Origin: CAYPYI01 sp964415085
GTDB lineage: Bacteria; Bacillota; Clostridia; Tissierellales; Tissierellaceae
Length of the DNA: 5,495 nt
Direction of reading: 5' to 3'
NCBI GenBank assembly: GCA_964415085.1
Contig: CAYPYI010000085.1
Location: 1-5,495, forward strand
Program-made: the position numbers and the translations under genes
Shown: positions 1 to 5,495 of the stretch, in pieces
How positions within the stretch are numbered: position 1 is the stretch's first letter
Layout: each line of letters opens with the position of its first letter
Notes under the pieces: generated by a model
The model's input: the letters and a program-made list of their open reading frames with translations, nothing else
What the model was told of the DNA's origin: nothing
Databases searched by the model: none

Positions 1-29
1 GTTTTTATTTTCAAGGACTAATAATCAGT

Positions 30-63
30 AAAAAAAGCATACTACCATAAGTAATATGCTTTT
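30..63 (-). terminator. Rho-independent terminator ending the uvrB-uvrA-dehydrogenase unit
   Basis: Read on the minus strand, bases 63-51 pair with 45-33 in a 13-bp stem. It is continuous except for one T-G wobble (54 with 42), and the loop is 5 bases (50-46). The outer part is four A-T pairs followed by GCATA/TATGC. A run of seven T (36-30) forms the 3' arm end and tail. It starts 6 bases past the dehydrogenase stop codon, which is where the terminator of the last gene of an operon belongs. Read on the plus strand the same hairpin is followed by only four T, all inside the stem, so it would terminate less well in that direction. The identification rests on structure only. Confidence 0.9.
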
Positions 64-69
64 ATAGTT

Positions 70-1023
70 TTATTGAATTAAATTTTTAGGACTACCTTTT
101 ATAAAAGAATCTACATTATCAAATGTTATTTCTGCTCTTCTTACCATAGCTTCTTCTGTAGCAAATCCTATATGAGGAGCTAGTACTGTATTGTCAGTAT
201 CTAATAATTCTTCATCTAAATTTAGTGGTGGTTCTATATCAAATACATCAATACCTGCTCCAAGAATATCTCTATTTTTAAGAGCTTTTGCAAGAGCCTT
301 ATTATCTACTATTGGTCCTCTAGCTGTATTTATTAAAATACTATTTTCTCTCATAAGAGCAATTTCTTTTTCTCCAATTAAACCTTTAGTTGAATCATTT
401 AGTGGTAAATGTATAGTTACAATATCACTCATTTTTAACAACTCTTCTAGACTAACAAATTCTACGCCCTTATCTTGTAATTCTTTATTTACAGATCTAT
501 TATATGCGATAACTTTACATCCAAAAGCAAGTCCAATATTTGCAACATGACTTCCTATTGCTCCTGTTCCTACTACTCCTAAAGTTTTTTCATATAAGTC
601 TATTTGTCTATATCCATCTTTAGTTCCACCTTTTCTTGTTACCTCATCAAGTGGTACTAGATTTCTATAAATTGATATCATCATTCCAAAAGCAAGTTCC
701 GCTACAGAACTTGTGCTATATCCTGCTGCATTACTTACTATAATGTCTCTTTCTCTACAAGCATCTAGATCAACATGGTCTACACCTGTAAATGCTACTG
801 CTATCATTTTTAAATTCTTTGCACTTCTAATTACATCTCCAGATAAAGGTGAATTTGCTATTATTAGAATATCAGTATCCTTTACCCTTTCAATTAATTC
901 TTCATCGTTTTTTCCCTTTGAATTATAAATATCTAACTCATGACCATCCTTTGTTATATATTCGGCCATTTTTCTTAATTTTTCTTCCTCTACTGCTAAA
1001 GGCTCTAAAATTGTTATTTTCAT
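70..1023 (-). CDS. D-isomer-specific 2-hydroxyacid dehydrogenase family protein, probably NADP(H)-preferring
   Basis: This is a cytosolic oxidoreductase of the family that interconverts 2-keto acids and D-2-hydroxy acids (D-lactate, glycerate/hydroxypyruvate and phosphoglycerate dehydrogenases are members). At 317 residues it has the normal length for a two-domain member without a regulatory ACT domain. The discontinuous catalytic domain covers roughly residues 1-100 and 285-317, and the Rossmann domain lies between. The dinucleotide motif GTGAIG is at 152-157. The catalytic triad of the family is present: Arg235 in NTARGPIVD, Glu264 in DIEPP and His284 in APHIGFATEEA. At the end of the second Rossmann strand, where NAD-specific members carry Asp, there is Asn175-Arg176-Ser177, which suggests NADP(H). 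The ATG start is preceded by a G-rich ribosome binding site and gives a standard N-terminus (MKITILEP). The gene follows uvrA by 10 bases and is followed by a terminator, so it is probably the last gene of the uvrBA operon. The substrate cannot be told from sequence: a glyoxylate/hydroxypyruvate reductase or another 2-keto acid reductase are both possible. It lacks the C-terminal extension of SerA-type enzymes. Confidence 0.93.
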   Translation of the reverse strand: MKITILEPLAVEEEKLRKMAEYITKDGHELDIYNSKGKNDEELIERVKDTDILIIANSPLSGDVIRSAKNLKMIAVAFTGVDHVDLDACRERDIIVSNAAGYSTSSVAELAFGMMISIYRNLVPLDEVTRKGGTKDGYRQIDLYEKTLGVVGTGAIGSHVANIGLAFGCKVIAYNRSVNKELQDKGVEFVSLEELLKMSDIVTIHLPLNDSTKGLIGEKEIALMRENSILINTARGPIVDNKALAKALKNRDILGAGIDVFDIEPPLNLDEELLDTDNTVLAPHIGFATEEAMVRRAEITFDNVDSFIKGSPKNLIQ

Positions 1024-1029
1024 TATAAT

Positions 1030-1035
1030 CCCCCT
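1030..1035 (-). promoter_or_regulatory. Ribosome binding site of the dehydrogenase, overlapping the uvrA stop
   Basis: The minus strand reads TAGGGGGATTATAATG. The AGGGGG Shine-Dalgarno sequence shares its first two bases with the uvrA TAG stop codon and lies 6 bases before the ATG. It fixes the dehydrogenase start and suggests that ribosomes ending on uvrA could re-initiate there. The run of five G is unusual in such AT-rich DNA but still pairs partly with the anti-Shine-Dalgarno sequence. Confidence 0.75.
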
Positions 1036-3856
1036 ATTTATTTAATATTGGTTTTAAAAATTTACCCGTATAAGAATCTTTAACCTTTATAATATCTTCT
1101 GGAGTACCCGTTGCAACTATAGTTCCTCCACCATCTCCACCTTCTGGACCTAAATCTACTATATAATCAGCCGTTTTTATAACATCTAAATTATGTTCAA
1201 TTACTATTACTGTATTTCCTTGCTCTACTAGTGTATTTAAAACTTCAACCAATTTCTTTATATCAGCTGAGTGAAGACCAGTTGTTGGCTCATCTAGTAT
1301 ATATACAGTTTTTCCAGTTGATCTTTTTGAAAGTTCTGTTGCAAGTTTTACTCTTTGAGCTTCTCCTCCTGATAATTCTGTTGAGGATTGGCCTAACTTA
1401 ATATATCCAAGACCTACATCATATAATGTTTGAAGTCTTCTTTTTATTCTTGGTATATTTTCAAAAAATTCTAAAGATTCCTCTACTGTCATATTTAAAA
1501 CATCTGAAATGTTTTTACCCTTATACTTTACTTGTAATGTTTCTCTATTATATCTTTTTCCCTCACATACTTCACAAGGAACATATACATCTGGTAAAAA
1601 ATGCATCTCTACTTTTATTATACCATCTCCGGAACATGCTTCACATCTTCCACCTTTTACATTAAAACTAAACCTTCCTTTTTTATAACCTCTCATCTTG
1701 GCCTCATTAGTCATAGCAAAAACATCTCTAATACTATCAAACAGACCTGTATAAGTTGCTGGGTTACTTCTTGGAGTTCTACCTATTGGGCTTTGATCTA
1801 TTGCAATTACCTTATCTAAATGCTCAAGGCCTTTTATCTCTTTATGAGCCCCTGCCCTCATTTTTGCATGGTTTAAATTCTTTGCAAGTGATTTATATAA
1901 AATTTCATTTATTAGTGAACTTTTACCTGATCCTGAAACACCTGTTATAACTGTTAATACTCCTACTGGAATTTTTACATTTACATTTTTTAAGTTGTTT
2001 TGTTTTGCGCCTATTATTTCTATCCATCTTTCATCAGGTTTTCTTCTTTCTTTTGGTACTTCTATCTTTAACTCTCCTGATAGGAATTTACCTGTGATTG
2101 AGTTTTTATTTTCCATGATTTCTTTGCTTGTTCCTTCAGCAACAACATATCCTCCATGAACTCCTGCTCCTGGACCTATATCTATTATATGGTCAGCTGC
2201 AAACATTGTATCTTCATCATGTTCAACAACTATTAAAGTGTTTCCTAAGTCTGTTAAATCTCTAAGTGTCTTAAGAAGTAGGTCATTGTCTCTTTGATGT
2301 AAACCTATACTTGGTTCATCTAGTACGTAAATAACACCTACCAAACTTGAACCTATCTGAGTTGCAAGTCTAATTCTTTGGGCTTCTCCACCTGATAAAG
2401 TTCCAGCCATTCTAGATAGCGTTAAATATCCAAGACCAACATTTTGTAGGAAAGATAATCTTTCTTTTATTTCCTTTAGTATTTGTTCAGCAATTATAAG
2501 TTGAGTCTCAGTTAACTTTAATTTATCAAAAAAATCAATTGATTTATTTACAGATAAATCTGTTACATCTATTATATTCATATTATCAATTTTAACTGAT
2601 AATACCTCATCTTTTAGTCTTTTACCCTTACATTTTCTACATGGGTTATCTGCCATAAATTCATCAAGTCTAGATCTTTGACTATCTGAATTTGTATTTT
2701 CATATCTTCTTTGAATATTATTTAAAATCCCCTCAAAAGTTCCCCTATGTTTTTTCATTCCACCAAATTTACTATTAAATGTTACTTCTACAACTCTTGA
2801 ACTTCCATTTAATATTTCATCTAGAAATTCTTTAGGAGCATTCTTTATAGGTTCTGAGGTATCAAAATTATATTCATCTGCTATAGCTTTTATTATTTTA
2901 TAATAATAACCATCTTTAGTTCCAACACTATAACTTGATATTGCACCCTCATCTATACTCAAGTCTCTATTTGGAATAATTAAATCCACATCTGCTTCTT
3001 TATGAAATCCAAGACCATTACAAACAGGACACATTCCAAATGGACTATTGAAGGAAAATATTCTCGGTTCAAGTTCTTCCATGGCTATGTTGCAGTCTGG
3101 ACAAGATAACTTAGAACTAAATACCAAAACTTCACCATTCATAAGGTCAACATTTACAATACCTTCTGACAGCCCAAGTGCTGTTTCTAATGAATCAGTA
3201 AGTCTTGTTTCTATTCCTTCTTTTACAATAAGTCTATCTACTACTACTTCTATGTTATGTTTTTTATTTTTATCCAGTTTTATATCATCTGTTATTTCAA
3301 ATTCTTCCCCATCTACTATAACTCTTACAAAACCTTCTTTTTTAATTTCTTCTAGAAGTTTTACATGCTCTCCTTTTTTTCCTCTTACTACAGGAGCTAA
3401 AATTAAAAGCCTTGTTCTTTCTTCTAAATTCATTATCTTATCAACCATTTGATCAATTGTCTGACTAGTTATTTCTTTTCCACATTTAGGACAATAAGGA
3501 GTTCCTACTCTTGCAAATAAAAGTCTTAAATAGTCATATATTTCTGTAACTGTACCTACAGTTGATCTAGGATTCTTACTCGTTGTCTTTTGGTCAATAG
3601 AAATAGAAGGAGATAGTCCTTCTATATAGTCTACATTAGGTTTATCCATTTGGCCTAAGAACTGTCTTGCATAACTACTTAATGACTCTACATATCTTCT
3701 TTGACCCTCTGCATATATTGTATCAAAAGCTAAGCTAGATTTACCTGAACCACTTAAACCTGTTATTACAACAAATTCATTTCTTGGTATATTCACATCT
3801 ATATTTTTTAAGTTATTTACCTTAGCTCCTTTTATTACTATTTGATCTTTTGTCAT
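1034..3856 (-). CDS. uvrA: UvrABC excinuclease subunit A (damage-sensing ABC ATPase)
   Basis: UvrA dimerises, scans DNA for helix-distorting lesions and loads UvrB in nucleotide excision repair. This copy is complete at 940 residues, the usual family length. Both ABC modules are intact. The first has Walker A GLSGSGKS (33-40), signature LSGGEAQR (487-494), Walker B VLDEP (511-515) and H-loop His546. The second has Walker A GVSGSGKS (639-646), signature LSGGEAQR (828-835), Walker B ILDEP (853-857) and H-loop His888. CxxC pairs consistent with the three zinc modules of the family are present: 122/125, 252/255, 276/279, 406/409, 738/741 and 761/764. The last four cysteines form the C-terminal zinc finger (GGRCEAC to PCEVCEG) needed for specific recognition of damage. 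The stretch between about 120 and 250 corresponds to the UvrB-binding domain, and about 285-400 to the DNA-contacting insertion domain. The ATG start has a good ribosome binding site and the expected N-terminus (IVIKGAKVNNLKN). It lies 13 bases after uvrB and 10 before the dehydrogenase gene. The window shows no separate promoter, so expression is presumably driven from upstream of uvrB. There is no frameshift or missing key residue. Confidence 0.99.
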   Translation of the reverse strand: MTKDQIVIKGAKVNNLKNIDVNIPRNEFVVITGLSGSGKSSLAFDTIYAEGQRRYVESLSSYARQFLGQMDKPNVDYIEGLSPSISIDQKTTSKNPRSTVGTVTEIYDYLRLLFARVGTPYCPKCGKEITSQTIDQMVDKIMNLEERTRLLILAPVVRGKKGEHVKLLEEIKKEGFVRVIVDGEEFEITDDIKLDKNKKHNIEVVVDRLIVKEGIETRLTDSLETALGLSEGIVNVDLMNGEVLVFSSKLSCPDCNIAMEELEPRIFSFNSPFGMCPVCNGLGFHKEADVDLIIPNRDLSIDEGAISSYSVGTKDGYYYKIIKAIADEYNFDTSEPIKNAPKEFLDEILNGSSRVVEVTFNSKFGGMKKHRGTFEGILNNIQRRYENTNSDSQRSRLDEFMADNPCRKCKGKRLKDEVLSVKIDNMNIIDVTDLSVNKSIDFFDKLKLTETQLIIAEQILKEIKERLSFLQNVGLGYLTLSRMAGTLSGGEAQRIRLATQIGSSLVGVIYVLDEPSIGLHQRDNDLLLKTLRDLTDLGNTLIVVEHDEDTMFAADHIIDIGPGAGVHGGYVVAEGTSKEIMENKNSITGKFLSGELKIEVPKERRKPDERWIEIIGAKQNNLKNVNVKIPVGVLTVITGVSGSGKSSLINEILYKSLAKNLNHAKMRAGAHKEIKGLEHLDKVIAIDQSPIGRTPRSNPATYTGLFDSIRDVFAMTNEAKMRGYKKGRFSFNVKGGRCEACSGDGIIKVEMHFLPDVYVPCEVCEGKRYNRETLQVKYKGKNISDVLNMTVEESLEFFENIPRIKRRLQTLYDVGLGYIKLGQSSTELSGGEAQRVKLATELSKRSTGKTVYILDEPTTGLHSADIKKLVEVLNTLVEQGNTVIVIEHNLDVIKTADYIVDLGPEGGDGGGTIVATGTPEDIIKVKDSYTGKFLKPILNK

Positions 3857-3860
3857 TATT

Positions 3861-3868
3861 TCACCTCT
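3861..3868 (-). promoter_or_regulatory. Ribosome binding site of uvrA, just after the uvrB stop
   Basis: The minus strand reads TAGTAGAGGTGAAATAATG. AGAGGTGA is a near-consensus Shine-Dalgarno sequence with 4 bases between it and the ATG (about 8 from the GG core). Its first two bases are part of the second of two in-frame TAG codons that end uvrB. It fixes the uvrA start and supports coupled translation of uvrB and uvrA. Confidence 0.85.
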
Positions 3869-3869
3869 A

Positions 3870-5495
3870 CTAAAGTTTTTTCTTTAGGTCACTTATTCTA
3901 TCTCTTATTTCAGCTGCTTTTTCAAAGTCTAATTCTTCTGCTGCTTTTAACATTGCTCCTTCTAAACCTATTACCATTGATTCTAATTCATCCTTATCAA
4001 ACTGATCTGAAATATCTACAACATCTTCTGTTTTTGTAGTAGCTTCTATTATATCTCTTACATCTTTTATTATTGATGTTGGAGTTATATTATGCTCTTC
4101 ATTATATTCAGCTTGAATTTTTCTTCTTCTTTCAGTTTCATTAATTGCTTTATACATAGATTTTGTAATTCTATCCGCATACATTATTACTCTACCATTA
4201 AGATTTCTTGCTGCTCTTCCTGATGTTTGTATTAGGGCAGTTTCAGATCTTAAAAAGCCTTCTTTATCAGCATCAAGTATTGCAATTAATGATACTTCTG
4301 GTATATCTAGACCCTCTCTTAGTAAGTTTATTCCTATTAAAACATCAAACTTACCTAGTCTTAAGTCTCTAATAATTTCCATTCTCTCTATTGTATCAAT
4401 ATCTGAATGTAAATATTTTACTTTAAGTCCTACTTCTTTAAAGTAATCAGTCAAGTCTTCAGACATTCTCTTTGTTAATGTTGTAATTAATACTCTTTCT
4501 TTCTTCTCAATAACTTTATTAATTTCTCCAATTAAATCATCTATCTGATTTTTAGTTGGCCTTACCTCTATTACAGGATCCAATAGACCTGTAGGCCTTA
4601 TTATTTGTTCTACAGTATTTTCTGTATGTTCATATTCATAAGGTCCTGGTGTTGCTGATATAAATAAAATTTGATTTATCATAGATTCAAACTCTTCAAA
4701 CTTTAAAGGTCTATTATCAAGAGCTGATGGAAGTCTAAATCCATAATCAACTAAGTTTTGTTTTCTAGCTCTATCACCATTATACATACCTCTTATTTGA
4801 GGAATTGTAACGTGGGACTCATCTACTACAATTAAAAAATCATCTGGGAAATAATCTATTAATGTAAAAGGTCTACTCCCAGGTTCTCGACCACTTAAAT
4901 GTCTAGAATAGTTTTCAATTCCAGAACAAAAACCCATTTCCTCTAACATCTCAATATCATATCTAGTTCTTTGTTCAAGCCTTTGAGCTTCGACTAGTTT
5001 ATCTTGATCTTTTAACTCTTTTAATCTTTCTTCTAATTCTTTTTCAATACTTCCAATTGCTCTTTTTACCTTATCTTCTGTTGTGGCGTAGTGGGATGCT
5101 GGAAATATTGATATATGATTTCTAAGTCCTATTATTTCTCCTGTAAGATAATTTACTTCAACTATCCTATCAATCTCATCTCCAAAAAACTCTACCCTTA
5201 TTGTGTTTTCACTTGAAGCTGCTGGGAATATTTCTAGTACATCCCCTCTAACTCTAAATGTTCCCCTTGTAAAATCTATATCGTTTCTAGAATATTGTAT
5301 ACTTATTAATTTTTCTATAACTTCATCTCTTTCTTTTTGCATTCCTGGTCTTAAAGATACTACTAAATTTTCATAATCTATAGGATCTCCCAGTCCATAA
5401 ATACAAGAAACACTAGCCACTATAATAACATCTCTTCTTTCAAAAAGAGCTGCTGTAGCAGAGTGTCTTAATTTATCTATTTCATCATTAATTGA
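3870..5495 (-). CDS. uvrB: UvrABC excinuclease subunit B, N-terminus cut by the window edge
   Basis: UvrB is the superfamily 2 helicase-like subunit that receives damaged DNA from UvrA, verifies the lesion and recruits the UvrC nuclease. The frame is open to the right edge, giving 541 visible residues. The GTG at 5418-5420 (VASVSCIYG) is an internal valine, because upstream codons continue the conserved sequence (SINDEIDKLRHSATAALFERR). About 110-120 residues are missing by comparison with the usual 650-670, including Walker A and the tyrosine-rich beta-hairpin that grips DNA. Visible residue numbering starts at the edge. Walker B is DESH at 225-228 (bases 4812-4823), followed by VTIPQIRGMYNGDRARK. 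Motif III is SATPG at 280-284 (4644-4658). Motifs V and VI run through GINLLREGLDIPE to QTSGRAARN at 423-431 (4203-4229). The C-terminal UVR domain, which binds UvrC and UvrA, is at 504-541 (3873-3986). The gene ends in two consecutive TAG codons and uvrA follows at 13 bases. In Firmicutes uvrB is commonly under LexA (SOS) control, but the promoter is outside this window. Confidence 0.98.
   Translation of the reverse strand, partial: SINDEIDKLRHSATAALFERRDVIIVASVSCIYGLGDPIDYENLVVSLRPGMQKERDEVIEKLISIQYSRNDIDFTRGTFRVRGDVLEIFPAASSENTIRVEFFGDEIDRIVEVNYLTGEIIGLRNHISIFPASHYATTEDKVKRAIGSIEKELEERLKELKDQDKLVEAQRLEQRTRYDIEMLEEMGFCSGIENYSRHLSGREPGSRPFTLIDYFPDDFLIVVDESHVTIPQIRGMYNGDRARKQNLVDYGFRLPSALDNRPLKFEEFESMINQILFISATPGPYEYEHTENTVEQIIRPTGLLDPVIEVRPTKNQIDDLIGEINKVIEKKERVLITTLTKRMSEDLTDYFKEVGLKVKYLHSDIDTIERMEIIRDLRLGKFDVLIGINLLREGLDIPEVSLIAILDADKEGFLRSETALIQTSGRAARNLNGRVIMYADRITKSMYKAINETERRRKIQAEYNEEHNITPTSIIKDVRDIIEATTKTEDVVDISDQFDKDELESMVIGLEGAMLKAAEELDFEKAAEIRDRISDLKKKL

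Noticed and set aside
17..29. Imperfect 13-base palindrome (ACTAATAATCAGT) beyond the terminator
   Set aside because: It is short, AT-rich and has a mismatch in each arm, so it is expected by chance. No adjacent gene or promoter is visible to give it a role.
1..29. Possible tail of a neighbouring gene at the left edge
   Set aside because: Every frame is open for too few codons to judge, and nothing recognisable is encoded.
191..550. 119-codon plus-strand open frame antisense to the dehydrogenase
   Set aside because: The opposite strand encodes a full dehydrogenase with all catalytic motifs. The antisense translation is Ser/Phe/Ile-rich and matches nothing I recognise.
3048..3452. 134-codon plus-strand open frame antisense to uvrA
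   Set aside because: It lies wholly inside the well-conserved uvrA coding sequence, has a low-complexity Ser/Thr-rich translation and shows no recognisable domain. It is a shadow of the minus-strand gene.
3842..4039. Leu-rich plus-strand frame that looks like a membrane peptide
   Set aside because: The leucine runs arise from reading the Glu/Lys/Asp-rich C-terminal UVR region of uvrB on the other strand. It is not a real membrane protein.
5418..5420. GTG as the start of a shortened uvrB of 516 codons
   Set aside because: The frame stays open upstream to the edge and encodes conserved UvrB sequence there (25 codons), so the gene is truncated only by the window.

Overview
This is an AT-rich window (by eye about 30% G+C) with codon use typical of low-GC Firmicutes: mostly AGA for Arg, many ATA and TTA codons, and Shine-Dalgarno sites close to AGGAGG. 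Protein content and style suggest a clostridial lineage, possibly a relative of the Peptostreptococcaceae. That placement is an impression from sequence and not a computed assignment.

All genes lie on the minus strand and read from right to left. The window opens inside uvrB, which runs off the right edge (3870-5495; about 541 C-terminal residues visible). After 13 bases comes a complete uvrA (1034-3856, 940 residues). After 10 more bases comes a complete D-isomer-specific 2-hydroxyacid dehydrogenase gene (70-1023, 317 residues). A strong Rho-independent terminator (30-63) begins 6 bases beyond the last stop codon. The last 29 bases at the left edge hold nothing I can assign. There is no gene-free stretch over 300 bases.

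UvrA and UvrB are the damage-recognition and damage-verification subunits of the UvrABC nucleotide excision repair system. The uvrB-uvrA order with tight spacing is the usual Firmicute arrangement. The dehydrogenase has no obvious role in repair, but its spacing and the terminator position indicate it is the last cistron of the same transcript. Its cofactor loop lacks the usual acidic residue, which suggests NADP(H) preference.

I looked for an undescribed system and found none. This is a conventional housekeeping locus; the main point of interest is the metabolic gene attached to the repair operon. No tRNA, rRNA, riboswitch, CRISPR array, insertion sequence or other mobile element is apparent.
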